From: Aved-18 sp964606665
GTDB lineage: Bacteria; Cyanobacteriota; Vampirovibrionia; Obscuribacterales; Obscuribacteraceae
Reading direction: 5' to 3'
Assembly: GCA_964606665.1 (NCBI GenBank)
Contig: CAZSHS010000007.1
Location: 1 to 64,000 of the forward strand
Length of the DNA: 64,000 nucleotides
In this document: positions 1-8,587 of the stretch, one piece after another
Layout of the letters: the number at the start of each line of letters is the position of its first letter
How positions within the stretch are numbered: position 1 is the stretch's first letter
Made by a program: the position numbers and the translations under genes
Notes under the pieces: model-generated
Databases searched by the model: none
Told to the model about the DNA's origin: nothing
Seen by the model: only the letters and a program-made list of their open reading frames with translations

Positions 1-152
1 CCATCATCTGGATTTAGAAACATATTGGGTGTACTCAAATTCAGAAATAGAGCCGATGGTGGTGGTACCTTCTGCTGCCCCTGCTAAACGCTCTATAATT
101 ATGTTCTCCACTGTAATATACTCAGTTGGTCCTTATTTGGAGTAACTTTCAA

Positions 153-602
153 ATGCTCGCTCAGAAGAGAATGACATTTGCCCTAATCATTGCACTTGGA
201 TGTATTTTTCAATTCATTGCAAACTCAGATGCTCAACATGCCGAAAGCGGCGGAAAAGGCGAAGGATTTTGGCAGCTTCTCAAAGCCCCTATATCAGTTC
301 CTGAAGTGCCGAATTACACGGGTCAAACATCATTTGTCGGTGGTCTTATGTATCCCAACAAAAAGGGTGGACCAACCGTCTCAATGCACTTCAGAGTGCG
401 TGAGACTCCAGACCAAGTAATTGAGTGGTATGAAGAGGCGCTCAAAGCATACAAATGGGTTGGCAGAAAAGCACCAGTAACCAATAAAGGAAGAAGCTAC
501 GAGGCATCTAAAGGCAATAGTTCAGTTACGATTTCGGCAAGCGAGTGCAATGTACAAGGGTTTCGCTCCGACCTCAGAATGAGCTGTAAGATCGCACGTT
601 AA
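153..602 (+). CDS. exported hypothetical protein
   Basis: The product is about 149 residues and I do not recognise its family. The N-terminus is a Sec signal peptide with a hydrophobic core around 'FALIIALGCIFQFIAN', probably cut before 'QHAESGG', so the mature protein is likely periplasmic or secreted. The mature part contains 'FRVRETPDQVIEWYEEALKA', which suggests a small alpha/beta domain. I chose ATG 153 because a GGAG lies about 10 nt upstream; ATG 171 is possible, and an in-frame TTG at 126 has less support. The next gene starts five bases after the stop, so the two probably form one transcription unit. Confidence 0.7.
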   Translation: MLAQKRMTFALIIALGCIFQFIANSDAQHAESGGKGEGFWQLLKAPISVPEVPNYTGQTSFVGGLMYPNKKGGPTVSMHFRVRETPDQVIEWYEEALKAYKWVGRKAPVTNKGRSYEASKGNSSVTISASECNVQGFRSDLRMSCKIAR

Positions 603-606
603 TATA

Positions 607-1857
607 ATGCACAGAAAAATTTTACTAAGCGCCCTGATTCTATCGCTCAACTTGCCCTCAGCCTTGGCTTTTACAAGCCAAGAAAAACCTGACTACGACT
701 TGCTGCGTAAAAAAGCCGAATCGCTTACTTTCGCTGAAAAAGACCTAGTTAAATTAGAAGCTTTGATAACAAAATATCCACAAAGCGCTGAATTAACTTA
801 TTTACTAGGTCGATATCTTGAACAAAACGGTTATGAGAGTCTGGCTATCGATGCTTATTCCAAAAGCTCTGCAATTGACCCTAATTTTCTTTCGTCCCGA
901 TTTCATCGACTGATTAGTTTGCTTAAAATAAATAACGAAACAGAAGCTCAAAAAGAATTGAGTGAGTGCATTCGATTGCTCAAAAATGATCCCACAGGTC
1001 TTGCAAAACTAGCTCTATTGCTAGAATCCGGCGGACATTATGACCTTGCGCAGAAAGTTTATGAAATAGCAGCAGATGCACCTAATGCGGTATCAGAGCT
1101 GAGTGTCACTGTAGCAGAGATGCGCTTTCGCCAATACAAGCTAACTGAAGCAATGCAAGCATTGGACATTGCTTTGAAAAAAAATTCCAAGGATCGCAAA
1201 GCGCTTTTCATGAAAGGAAAAATTCTTTGTCTTCAAGGCAAAACTGATTCTGGAATGGATACTTTTCAACAACTGTACGAAGTAGATCCCTGTTACGAAG
1301 GCGTTTCATTCATCATCGCCAGAAATAGTTTGCGCTTGAATCATCCAGATAAAGCTTTGCTTGCTGGGATGGTATCGATGATGTGTTTCAGTAAAGATCA
1401 GCATCAATTCAATGAAGCGAAAAAACAAGTTGAACTGTGCTTGAAAAATCTTCCTGATAACAAATCTAAAACTTTGATAGAAGCATTCGCAACCCAAATG
1501 ACTCCTATAGAAAATCGTGTATTCTTCCGCTTTTCTATGGGAGATGTTTTTGATCGTCTAGGAAAAATCGAAAGCGCCATTTTTCAATATCAAGCCGGAG
1601 TACAAGACAGCAAAAGTTTGAACAAAGACTTCGCACCACTCTTAGCACGCGGTCTTTTTCGCTGGGCACAAGACGAAGAAAGGCATAGACATGACTTTCA
1701 AAAAGCGTTGCAACTTTATGACCTGGCTAATCAATTGACTCCTTACGACCAAGAAATTACAACCAATCAATATCGATTGTTGATGCGAGTCAAAAATGTA
1801 GGTAACGATCCAGCCTTCAAATTCAAAATGTGGCTGAGAGAATTGATGGAAAAATAA
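607..1857 (+). CDS. exported TPR-repeat protein
   Basis: This 416-residue protein starts with a signal peptide ending near 'PSALA' and continues as a run of helical tetratricopeptide-like repeats. Examples are 'AELTYLLGRYLEQNGYESLA', 'RKALFMKGKILCLQGKTD' and 'AIFQYQAG'. TPR proteins are protein-interaction scaffolds, and this one would act outside the cytoplasm; the partner cannot be read from sequence. It follows the previous gene by 4 bp and is probably cotranscribed. It converges with the TadE-like gene on the other strand, with one base between the two stop codons. Confidence 0.8.
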   Translation: MHRKILLSALILSLNLPSALAFTSQEKPDYDLLRKKAESLTFAEKDLVKLEALITKYPQSAELTYLLGRYLEQNGYESLAIDAYSKSSAIDPNFLSSRFHRLISLLKINNETEAQKELSECIRLLKNDPTGLAKLALLLESGGHYDLAQKVYEIAADAPNAVSELSVTVAEMRFRQYKLTEAMQALDIALKKNSKDRKALFMKGKILCLQGKTDSGMDTFQQLYEVDPCYEGVSFIIARNSLRLNHPDKALLAGMVSMMCFSKDQHQFNEAKKQVELCLKNLPDNKSKTLIEAFATQMTPIENRVFFRFSMGDVFDRLGKIESAIFQYQAGVQDSKSLNKDFAPLLARGLFRWAQDEERHRHDFQKALQLYDLANQLTPYDQEITTNQYRLLMRVKNVGNDPAFKFKMWLRELMEK

Positions 1858-1858
1858 T

Positions 1859-2293
1859 CTAGGGATTAGCAGTTAGCATCACAATCGGCTCAGTAGCCCT
1901 TGCATGCATCGGTCTTCCATTTTGAAAAATAGAGACTAATTGAATTGGTGCTGGAATATTTATAATGGTCTTCGTTTCGACTACTACTCTGCCGCTTTTA
2001 TCTTTGTCGTAATCGACCTTTTCTACAGAAATAGACGTCACTATTCCGTTTGGCAAATATGCCGATACTACGTTTTGAGCAGCAGTGGTAGCAGCGCCTG
2101 CGTTCTCTTGATGAGCAGCGGCTCTAGCCGCCCTCTTAGCCATGGCGTCATTGACTATTTGACCTACCACAATAGCAGAGAGATCGATGATAGCTAAAAA
2201 CAGCGGAATAATGATGAACAGTCCTACTGTCACCTCAACCAAGCTTGCACCACGCTTTCTCTTCACTCTGAACCTCGCGCTTTCAGACGCCAT
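1859..2293 (-). CDS. TadE/TadG-like pseudopilin protein
   Basis: This is a 144-residue protein with a short basic N-terminus, the 'RGASLVEVTVGLFIIIPLFL' motif and a single long hydrophobic helix. That is the layout of TadE-like proteins of the tight-adherence (Flp) pilus system, where a Glu a few residues into the helix is typical. The rest is a small beta-rich extracytoplasmic domain. Its ATG follows the TAA stop of the upstream TadE-like gene with no gap, so the two are translationally coupled. No TadA ATPase, secretin or prepilin peptidase is present here, so the assembly machinery must lie elsewhere. Confidence 0.75.
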   Translation of the reverse strand: MASESARFRVKRKRGASLVEVTVGLFIIIPLFLAIIDLSAIVVGQIVNDAMAKRAARAAAHQENAGAATTAAQNVVSAYLPNGIVTSISVEKVDYDKDKSGRVVVETKTIINIPAPIQLVSIFQNGRPMHARATEPIVMLTANP

Positions 2294-2773
2294 TTAGTTT
2301 TTACCCTGTTCTTCCTGTAATCGGTTGCTAGTCACTGTAAAAATAACCGGTTGATTAATACCTGCAACAGGCATGATGAATGGCAACGATAAAAACGGTT
2401 GGACCGTTGCACGCGTTGTTAGGGTTACATTTTCGGGTGTGCCAGAGCGAACTGCCTTGTTGGGAAGAGGGTGCTGAATTTGAGCTGGTGTCAGTCCCAC
2501 AAATTTAGCCATTCCCACACCTAAAAACTGAGTGTCTACTTCGTTGAGCGCTTGCGAAGTTTCAGCAGGTACTCTGACTGCCAGCTCGCGCACTTCAAGG
2601 TGATTCAGATACCAGATAATGCTGTATGCAAAGCCCATGTACATCAAGTCTATGAGCGGGAAAAGAATCATAATGAACAAAATAAAAATTGCAGGCGCGG
2701 TCTCAGTAATGGCGCTGCCATTATTTTGTCTTTTCGACTTTGTGTCTAATTTGTGCGCCATCAAATTACGCAT
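2294..2773 (-). CDS. TadE-like membrane protein
   Basis: This is a second TadE-like protein, about 159 residues, with 'GSAITETAPAIFILFIMILF' at the start of its transmembrane helix followed by an extracytoplasmic domain. It abuts the next TadE-like gene with no spacer, so the pair probably acts together, as TadE and TadF do as minor pseudopilins. The reading frame stays open to a GTG at 2851. I prefer ATG 2773, or ATG 2761, because these place the hydrophobic helix close to the N-terminus as in the family; neither has a strong ribosome binding site. Confidence 0.65.
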   Translation of the reverse strand: MRNLMAHKLDTKSKRQNNGSAITETAPAIFILFIMILFPLIDLMYMGFAYSIIWYLNHLEVRELAVRVPAETSQALNEVDTQFLGVGMAKFVGLTPAQIQHPLPNKAVRSGTPENVTLTTRATVQPFLSLPFIMPVAGINQPVIFTVTSNRLQEEQGKN

Positions 2774-2873
2774 GACTGAAAACTCTAAAGAAAAGAGACC
2801 AGTAGTAAGTGTATAACAAGAACAAATACATATTAGGTTCTTCAAACCCACTTGTCAAGCCGGACAAACCGCA

Positions 2874-3431
2874 TCATCTGCGACCGCAAGCCTTTTGACG
2901 ACGCTCAAAAGTAAAACTAGTGGTAGGAGGAGGACCTGAATAGCCGTAATCCTCTCCAGGCGTGATCCAGACGTCGGAGCCAGGTCCTTTAGACGCTTTG
3001 GCTGTCTTAACTTTGGAAGATTCAACTGGTCTGCTCTTCAGGGCTTTGTTCTGCGCCTTCATTCCCCCTACAGACTTGAGACCTTGCCAGGCTTTGTATT
3101 TTAGCGTGGCATCCTGTCCCTTGCTGTAAAGCCAGTAATATTCTCTTTGAGCAGCCTCGGTTTGATTGGTCTGCTGATAGCACAGACCTTTGTAATAACG
3201 ACAAAGCTCACTTGAGCCATCATTGCCGCTAAGGGCGTTCAATTTTTCTAAAGCACTTGCATATTGTCCCTGTCCATAAGTGGCAATAGCCGCTTTCAAT
3301 GCTTCAGACTGTTTTTCAGCCGCCAAAACGACACTAGCGCTCGTGGCTAAAATAACCACTAGAGCAAATAAACGGGCAGAATTGATAATTCGTTTATGCA
3401 TCAGGCCAATAACTTGAAAGTCGCTCCACAT
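2874..3431 (-). CDS. exported TPR-like small protein
   Basis: The product is 185 residues. After the signal peptide ('ARLFALVVILATSASVVLAA') comes a short region resembling one or two TPR units ('IATYGQGQYASALEKLNAL', 'LCRYYKGLCYQQTNQTEAA'). The C-terminal part is basic and Pro/Ser-rich. ATG 3431 has a GGAAG about ten bases upstream; ATG 3401 would give a more conventional signal peptide but has no visible ribosome binding site. It is co-directional with the TadE-like pair about 100 bp downstream. Function unknown. Confidence 0.65.
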   Translation of the reverse strand: MWSDFQVIGLMHKRIINSARLFALVVILATSASVVLAAEKQSEALKAAIATYGQGQYASALEKLNALSGNDGSSELCRYYKGLCYQQTNQTEAAQREYYWLYSKGQDATLKYKAWQGLKSVGGMKAQNKALKSRPVESSKVKTAKASKGPGSDVWITPGEDYGYSGPPPTTSFTFERRQKACGRR

Positions 3432-3508
3432 AAGTCTATTCTTCCATTGTGGCAGCGTTTTGAAACTTTATCAATGTTCAAGATAGTCCCGGGTAGAATA
3501 TTTATATT

Positions 3509-4282
3509 GTGGAGCGAGTATTTTCTACCAGCCTTTCATTAAGCATTGCGCTTCTTTTGATGAGCGCCTGCTCAGTCAAAACACCTGAGCAGGTCAATTT
3601 TTCGGTCAAAGGCTCGCTTAGAAAAGACAAGGCGCCAAAACTAGAATATGCAATAGACACGCACCCAATTGGCGATATTGAAGCCGACGTTTCAAAAGCT
3701 CAAGCTGATAAGTCAAAAGATTCAAAAGAGCAAAAAGATTCAAAAGATACAAAAGAAATTCAAAAGCAATCACCTGTAAATTTCGGCAATACACTTGCTT
3801 TTAAACGCGGAAAATATTTGCCTCAAAGCACTGGCCAAAGTTCAAGTTCAGGTTCAGGTTCAAGTTCAGGTTCAAGTTCATACAATGGCTCTAATAACAA
3901 TCAAGAAAACTCTCAATACGCTCCAGATAGACTGGCGCGCGCTGCAGTAATTAAATCTTACGCACCAGTACAAGTGGTACCAATTGGGCTTGATGCATTC
4001 TGCAAAACAGCATGGGTAAATGGTTTGCTACACGTAAGAGTGGCATTACTCGGACCTGAAAATAATGTCAAAACATTCTTGCAAGACTATCCCAATATGA
4101 AAGTGACTTTCAGAGACGAAAGCGGTAACGCTCTAAACGAATATACTTTGCCTGCCAATCTTTTTAGAAAAGCAAATATAAATACTAATTTCGGCACACC
4201 TACATTTGAATATGAAGGACAAGTGATGATGCCGCTTGAAGCTTATGAGCAATTCTGGCAGTGGACCCTTGAATGGGAGTGA
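3509..4282 (+). CDS. Ser/Gly-rich lipoprotein
   Basis: This 257-residue protein begins with a lipoprotein signal peptide ending in the lipobox 'LLMSAC', so lipidation at Cys21 is expected. A Lys/Asp/Ser-rich stretch ('KDSKEQKDSKDTKEIQK') and a Ser-Gly linker at about residues 111-124 form a flexible stalk. A globular C-terminal domain of about 100 residues follows ('VNGLLHVRVALLGPENNV'). The start is GTG 3509. The layout suggests an anchored surface or periplasmic domain on a disordered tether. No known family was recognised. Confidence 0.65.
   Translation: MERVFSTSLSLSIALLLMSACSVKTPEQVNFSVKGSLRKDKAPKLEYAIDTHPIGDIEADVSKAQADKSKDSKEQKDSKDTKEIQKQSPVNFGNTLAFKRGKYLPQSTGQSSSSGSGSSSGSSSYNGSNNNQENSQYAPDRLARAAVIKSYAPVQVVPIGLDAFCKTAWVNGLLHVRVALLGPENNVKTFLQDYPNMKVTFRDESGNALNEYTLPANLFRKANINTNFGTPTFEYEGQVMMPLEAYEQFWQWTLEWE
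3841..3880 (+). repeat. hexanucleotide tandem repeat (TTCARG)n
   Basis: Six units of TTCAAG or TTCAGG plus a partial unit lie inside the lipoprotein gene and encode the Ser-Ser/Gly-Ser linker. Unit number could change by slippage without shifting the frame. Confidence 0.8.
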
Positions 4283-4313
4283 AAAAAGAGTGGCTTAATT
4301 TTCACATGCCACT
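4282..4313 (-). terminator. rho-independent terminator of the YbjQ-domain operon
   Basis: Read on the minus strand, AGTGGC pairs with GCCACT and the stem is followed by CTTTTTT. It lies just downstream of the last gene of the minus operon and overlaps the stop codon of the convergent lipoprotein gene. Confidence 0.65.
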
Positions 4314-4344
4314 ATATGCAGTGACTTAGTTTTTTGAGCTCAAA

Positions 4345-5163
4345 TTAGTCGTTAACCGACATCACTAGCTGTGGTGTAGGAATATGATGATCTTCGCGCA
4401 TCGGAACTATGGCAGTCCCAACTGAAAAGAATTCAAGCACGTGTGAGCTCCAGCCATAATTGCCTTCAGAAATATTAACGCCAACAATTCCTTCTGCATG
4501 ACACTGCTCCGCCTCTGCTTGCATCCTCTCCATCGCAAGTTCGCGCGCATCATAGAGACCTTGTGTAAAATTAGTCATTTCGACGTTTTTGCCTATATTC
4601 TGGAACCATTGTCCGATACCTTGATATGCAATGTGGTAAACACAATTACCCATCACCATCCCCACAGGTCTATATCCAGAGCGAAGCAGCGTCCAAAAAT
4701 CTTGACCAGACAGGTCGCTTGTAAATGGCTTACCTCCGGGGGCTCTAAACGATTTGTCACCGTTCTTGTTATATACGGCAGTTCCGATGGCAACGAATTC
4801 TGCCAGGTCTTGATTCCAGCTCATGTGTTTTACATGCAAGCGCACTCCAACTATACCGTCAGCATCTAGTTCTTGCGCTTCAGCTTGCATACGAGTCATC
4901 GCTAATTCGCGTGCGTGATACAAAGCCTGAGTCAAAACGTCCATTTCCATGTTTTGCATCAAACGCGGAAACTGAAAACCAATGTGATAAATAGAACTTC
5001 CCACTACCAGTCCCGCTGGTTCGAACCCGGCTTCTTTAATAAGCAAAAATTCGTTTACCGATAAATCGGAAGTGAAAAGCACTCGCTTTCCACCGGTGCC
5101 TTTCATGTGCTTTAGACGCTCATGAGCGTGTTCTGGAATTTCCATCTCATTTGGATCCGGCAT
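4345..5163 (-). CDS. tandem YbjQ-like (PF01906) domain protein
   Basis: This 272-residue protein contains two copies of a roughly 120-residue unit. Each copy opens with 'FTSDLS..(E/D)F' and 'G..P.G.V.G...YHI', and continues into the YbjQ/heavy-metal-binding-like core, seen as 'ADGIVGVRLHVK' with 'EFVAIGTAV' and 'AEGIVGVNIS' with 'EFFSVGTAI'. YbjQ proteins form small ring-shaped oligomers. The heavy-metal-binding label is historical and the function is poorly defined. There is no signal peptide, so it is probably cytoplasmic. It is the last gene of a minus-strand operon, 8 bp after a larger paralogue. Confidence 0.8.
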   Translation of the reverse strand: MPDPNEMEIPEHAHERLKHMKGTGGKRVLFTSDLSVNEFLLIKEAGFEPAGLVVGSSIYHIGFQFPRLMQNMEMDVLTQALYHARELAMTRMQAEAQELDADGIVGVRLHVKHMSWNQDLAEFVAIGTAVYNKNGDKSFRAPGGKPFTSDLSGQDFWTLLRSGYRPVGMVMGNCVYHIAYQGIGQWFQNIGKNVEMTNFTQGLYDARELAMERMQAEAEQCHAEGIVGVNISEGNYGWSSHVLEFFSVGTAIVPMREDHHIPTPQLVMSVND

Positions 5164-5171
5164 ATTTTCAG

Positions 5172-6194
5172 TTAATCCTCATTACCGTAGTATTTTTTAA
5201 TTGAGTCAAGCGAAATTATTTCTGAATCAAGTTCTCGCATGCGGCTAGGCTTGGCGGATGCAAGTTTTTTGTCTCTTAAATTTATGCAAAACTGAGGAGA
5301 CAATTTGGATAATTTTTCTTTGTCTTGCGGAATATAATCACGGTCTTCGATGATACCAGTGCCGATGGCAGTCATATGAATGATCATGTCCCACTGATTT
5401 TCATTTTTCTCGTTTAGCGGAATATGCTCAAGGTTGTAATCTATCTGCACACCTACGATTCCGTCGGCTGCCGAATTATTTAAATCCGATTTTAAATGAT
5501 TCATCACAAGATGACGGGCATCATAAAAGCTTTGAGTGAATAATTCTATTTCCTGATTATTATTTTGATTTCCGCCCCACCAGGCATACATTTGATTCTG
5601 GGTACCCCAGGTTGTATAGACATAGTACGAACAAATTCCAAAGGCCAGACTGACAGGACGATAGCCCGAAGTAAGTAGTTGCCAGAATTCTTGACCACTC
5701 AAATCGCACACAAATACATCGCGATCGCGAGGCCAACCAGGAATTTTTACTGCCGTTCCAACCGCTGTAAATTCGCGCAGACTGCTTGACCATGAGCGAG
5801 TTCCGGCATTAACTTTAACGCCAATCACACCATTTGCTCCCATCAATCGAGCTTCTTCTTTCAAACGCTCAACCGCTTTGTGTCTAGCTTGCAAAAGAGC
5901 CTGACTAACCGATGTCATTTCGCCGGTTTTAAGTCTTATGCGAAAAAAACTGCCAAATAGGCTTATGTTAAAAAAGGCGGTACCCATCACCTGACCGATA
6001 GGAACAATATTTTGTTCTCTGGTCAAAAGATATTCTTTTACCGAAAGATCGCTAGAAAAAAACTTAGAGCCAGATTTTAGCTGTGCTTCAATTCGTTCTT
6101 TAGCCAAAATCGGAATGCCGCCGCGCTCCAATTCAGCACGTGATGCCTTTTGCACCTCTTTATAACGTTTTTTTTCTTCGTCACTCTTGGCCAT
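5172..6194 (-). CDS. tandem YbjQ-like domain protein, larger paralogue
   Basis: This 340-residue paralogue of its downstream neighbour also has two units. They start at 'FFSSDLSVKEYLL' and 'VFVCDLSGQEFWQLL', and their YbjQ cores include 'ANGVIGVKVNAG', 'EFTAVGTAV' and 'ADGIVGVQIDY'. A charged N-terminal helix and a roughly 60-residue C-terminal tail are unique to it. Its ATG directly follows the stop of the upstream gene. Four copies of the unit in two adjacent genes suggest gene duplication followed by divergence. Confidence 0.8.
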   Translation of the reverse strand: MAKSDEEKKRYKEVQKASRAELERGGIPILAKERIEAQLKSGSKFFSSDLSVKEYLLTREQNIVPIGQVMGTAFFNISLFGSFFRIRLKTGEMTSVSQALLQARHKAVERLKEEARLMGANGVIGVKVNAGTRSWSSSLREFTAVGTAVKIPGWPRDRDVFVCDLSGQEFWQLLTSGYRPVSLAFGICSYYVYTTWGTQNQMYAWWGGNQNNNQEIELFTQSFYDARHLVMNHLKSDLNNSAADGIVGVQIDYNLEHIPLNEKNENQWDMIIHMTAIGTGIIEDRDYIPQDKEKLSKLSPQFCINLRDKKLASAKPSRMRELDSEIISLDSIKKYYGNED

Positions 6195-6602
6195 TTAAAA
6201 ATTATTGCCCGAGATAAAGCGAGAAAGCGCTTGCCTGGCAGCCGAACTCTTGGCAGCAGTTTCGCTCAAATGTTGCACTATTGAATCGATACAGTCTTGC
6301 ACTTGCATGTCGGCACTACTGAGTGCAATACCACGTACAAATTTTTGTTTTTTAGCTGAAACGGCGCCTTTTTTACTAACCACTAAAATGTAGGCGCTTT
6401 CGTCGAATTGCACAGTCAATTCTTCAAGCGGTCTATCTTTGGAAAAAAACATACCGCCGCGTTTTATTTTTACGTGTTCTGGCAGAGTAGCTTCAAGAAT
6501 GTTGGACAAAGTCTCCACATGCTCTTTAGCCTGTTTTTTGTCCGAGCTGAGCATTGCGGCAAGAATGTCAAGCTGGAGCGCTTTATCTGTTTCTTCATCC
6601 AT
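6195..6602 (-). CDS. hypothetical cytoplasmic protein
   Basis: This acidic 135-residue protein has no signal peptide and belongs to no family I recognise. It has an N-terminal helical part ('ALQLDILAAMLSSDKKQAKE'), a central beta-rich part ('FDESAYILVVSKKGAV') and a C-terminal helix. It is the first gene of the operon feeding the two YbjQ-domain proteins; its TAA abuts the ATG of the next gene. A role linked to those proteins is only suggested by this coupling. Confidence 0.65.
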   Translation of the reverse strand: MDEETDKALQLDILAAMLSSDKKQAKEHVETLSNILEATLPEHVKIKRGGMFFSKDRPLEELTVQFDESAYILVVSKKGAVSAKKQKFVRGIALSSADMQVQDCIDSIVQHLSETAAKSSAARQALSRFISGNNF

Positions 6603-6619
6603 GGCGAAATTTTAACAGA

Positions 6620-7327
6620 TTAGGTAAACGAATCGCTCACAAGATAAGCTGCAATACCAAATGCAACCGCCACATTTAATGATTCTTTCTGCCCTTTCAT
6701 TGGCAAGTGACACAAAAGATCGCAATGGCGCATCGCTTGTGGAGATAGCCCGGAAACTTCATTTCCAACTACGATACAAAGCGGCTTTTTGAGCTTCTTT
6801 TGAGCGATCGCTTCAGTCAATAGAGCGCTTTTGTCATTGCGCTCAAGACCTAAAATCTGCACGCCTTTTGCTTTGAGATCCAATATTATATTTATCGGAT
6901 TTACTGCATACTTCCAGCTCAAAGTTTTTTCCGCTCCCAGACTCACTTTTTCTATTTCTTTGCGAGGCGGTGAGCCACTAATACCACTTAAATATACGGC
7001 CTCAAATCCGGCGCCATCGGCGGTGCGAAAAATAGAGCCGACATTCCACAAGCTACGAACATCTTCAACCAAAACACTCATTGAGGCTACGCCTGAAAGC
7101 TCAGGACCACCCTCAACTATGTTAGCTTCTTTGCGGCGCTCAAAGCTTGCTTGCAATTTTTCAATGGCATCTCTTTCTCTAAATGTCGCAAGCTCGTTGC
7201 AGGAAGGACAAGTAGCAAGCCAATGACCTCGTTTATTTATTGCTTCTTCTTCAGCTTCAAGATCCAATTGTGCCAGACAGTCTGGATAAGGACAGATAGA
7301 CTTCATCATTTTGAAAGTGTTAGTCAT
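6620..7327 (-). CDS. SpoU/TrmH-family RNA 2'-O-methyltransferase
   Basis: The protein has 235 residues. An N-terminal zinc-ribbon-like segment ('CPYPDC' near residue 12, 'CPSC' near 40) precedes a SPOUT-fold catalytic domain with the three usual motifs: 'VRSLWNVGSIFRTADGAGF', 'CIVVGNEVSGLSPQA' and 'LPMKGQKESLNVAVAFGIAAY'. Enzymes of this family methylate ribose 2'-OH groups of tRNA or rRNA using S-adenosylmethionine through a knotted site. The RNA target cannot be assigned, and the zinc ribbon may help recognise it. It overlaps the upstream gene by one base (TAATG). Confidence 0.85.
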   Translation of the reverse strand: MTNTFKMMKSICPYPDCLAQLDLEAEEEAINKRGHWLATCPSCNELATFRERDAIEKLQASFERRKEANIVEGGPELSGVASMSVLVEDVRSLWNVGSIFRTADGAGFEAVYLSGISGSPPRKEIEKVSLGAEKTLSWKYAVNPINIILDLKAKGVQILGLERNDKSALLTEAIAQKKLKKPLCIVVGNEVSGLSPQAMRHCDLLCHLPMKGQKESLNVAVAFGIAAYLVSDSFT

Positions 7328-7869
7328 TATTGCGCTGCTGTGTACCAGGTGAGAGAAGAAAAAATCTGATCTATTTCCCAGACGAAATCATGAAATTTTT
7401 CTGGAGGAGAAATGAACCAAACCTCCTGAACATAATTGCCAGTATCATATGTGGTATCAAGTATCAATGCTCGACTCATCATATTTTCTTTAATCCAGAG
7501 CCCTTGTAGTTCAAGTACATTGCGTGGATTAAAAAAGGTAGTTTTAGCTTGTTCTCTAGAAAACCGACCAGGCCAACTGGCTTGCTCCAACAACAATTGA
7601 ATACCTAAGAATTCTTGCTCAGACAGTGGATGGGGAGGCTTGCGCAGAAGCTCCAAAAATGGATTCTCTTGACTGGATAAATAATCATAGGTTTTCTTGC
7701 CAGGAGAACGCAAACATATTCCAGCACGCTCGTCTCTTGGCGAAACAAAAAACTTTTGCATTTGCAAATAAGCGGGTCGTGCCGGCTTTTTTCCAGCAAT
7801 CCAATCTTCGGGCAAAGTGATTGTTGCTACAAGTTGGTTCTGGCGGTTTGGAATTTGAATCAGTGTCAT
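7327..7869 (-). CDS. hypothetical protein
   Basis: This 180-residue protein has no signal peptide or membrane segment and belongs to no family I recognise. It has several aromatic residues near the C-terminus ('VQEVWFISPPEKFHDFVWE'), a mixed alpha/beta pattern and 'ERAGICLRSPGKKTYDYL' near residue 50. It overlaps the start of the methyltransferase gene by one base, so the two are probably translationally coupled. Confidence 0.65.
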   Translation of the reverse strand: MTLIQIPNRQNQLVATITLPEDWIAGKKPARPAYLQMQKFFVSPRDERAGICLRSPGKKTYDYLSSQENPFLELLRKPPHPLSEQEFLGIQLLLEQASWPGRFSREQAKTTFFNPRNVLELQGLWIKENMMSRALILDTTYDTGNYVQEVWFISPPEKFHDFVWEIDQIFSSLTWYTAAQ

Positions 7870-7910
7870 AGAATTGTTTTATCATCCAGCAGGATTTATA
7901 ATCAATTTAT

Positions 7911-8411
7911 ATGCTTAATCTTTACCTATTGCGTCATGCAAAATCGAGTTGGGATAGCCCTAATCTTGCGGACTTCGACCGTCCTCTAAATGAGCGCGGC
8001 AAGCGTTCTGCGCCTTTTATGGGAGAAGTATTTGCCAAACGCAATGGCTTGCTGGATTTGGTTATTTGTTCACCAGCCAAGCGCACGCGCGAAACCTGCG
8101 ATTTATTTTTGCAAGCAGCCAAGCTCAAAGTACCCATAGATTATGAAGATGGTATTTATGAGGCAAGCGCGCGATCACTCATGAACATAATCAAACGCCA
8201 GGACAGCGAAGCAAAAAATATTTTGATGATTGGGCACAATCCCGGCTTCAGCGAATTGCTTTATGCTCTTACTGGCAATCGCGAACATTTTCCTACAGCC
8301 ACTCTTGCATCTATTACTTTTGACTTTGACGATTGGTTGCATGTCAACAGCGATGCTGGAGAATTCCAGTGGATTTTAAGACCAAAAGAACTAACTGGCT
8401 ACAACGCTTGA
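7911..8411 (+). CDS. sixA: SixA-type phosphohistidine phosphatase
   Basis: This 166-residue protein belongs to the histidine phosphatase (phosphoglycerate-mutase-like) superfamily. It has the RHG-type motif 'LYLLRHAKSSW' with the nucleophilic His at residue 9, 'DFDRPLNERGKRSAP', 'SPAKRTRETCD' and the second catalytic His in 'MIGHNPGFSELL'. SixA enzymes dephosphorylate phosphohistidine on signalling or phosphotransfer proteins; the substrate here is unknown. It is transcribed divergently from the 180-residue hypothetical gene and is followed by a terminator, so it is probably monocistronic. Confidence 0.85.
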   Translation: MLNLYLLRHAKSSWDSPNLADFDRPLNERGKRSAPFMGEVFAKRNGLLDLVICSPAKRTRETCDLFLQAAKLKVPIDYEDGIYEASARSLMNIIKRQDSEAKNILMIGHNPGFSELLYALTGNREHFPTATLASITFDFDDWLHVNSDAGEFQWILRPKELTGYNA

Positions 8412-8415
8412 AAAC

Positions 8416-8433
8416 TAGGGGAAACCCTATTTT
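8416..8433 (+). terminator. short rho-independent terminator after sixA
   Basis: TAGGG-GAAA-CCCTA is followed directly by TTTT. It is a compact 5-bp stem with a stable GAAA tetraloop five bases after the sixA stop. Confidence 0.6.
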
Positions 8434-8587
8434 GAAATAGTGCTGGCTGTCATAAGCTAAAAATCCCCGTCTTTTGCATCACAAAAGTATTTCTCGCCTC
8501 AAGGCGACAGTATCTTTTTGCAAATATTTGCATAGAAAATTTATTGCCACTACATGTGGTGATGTTTTTATTTGAGGATTTTTTACT

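Noticed and set aside
4..111. Minus-strand ORF of 35 codons at the window start
   Set aside because: No ribosome binding site, no recognisable protein and GTG start only; likely chance.
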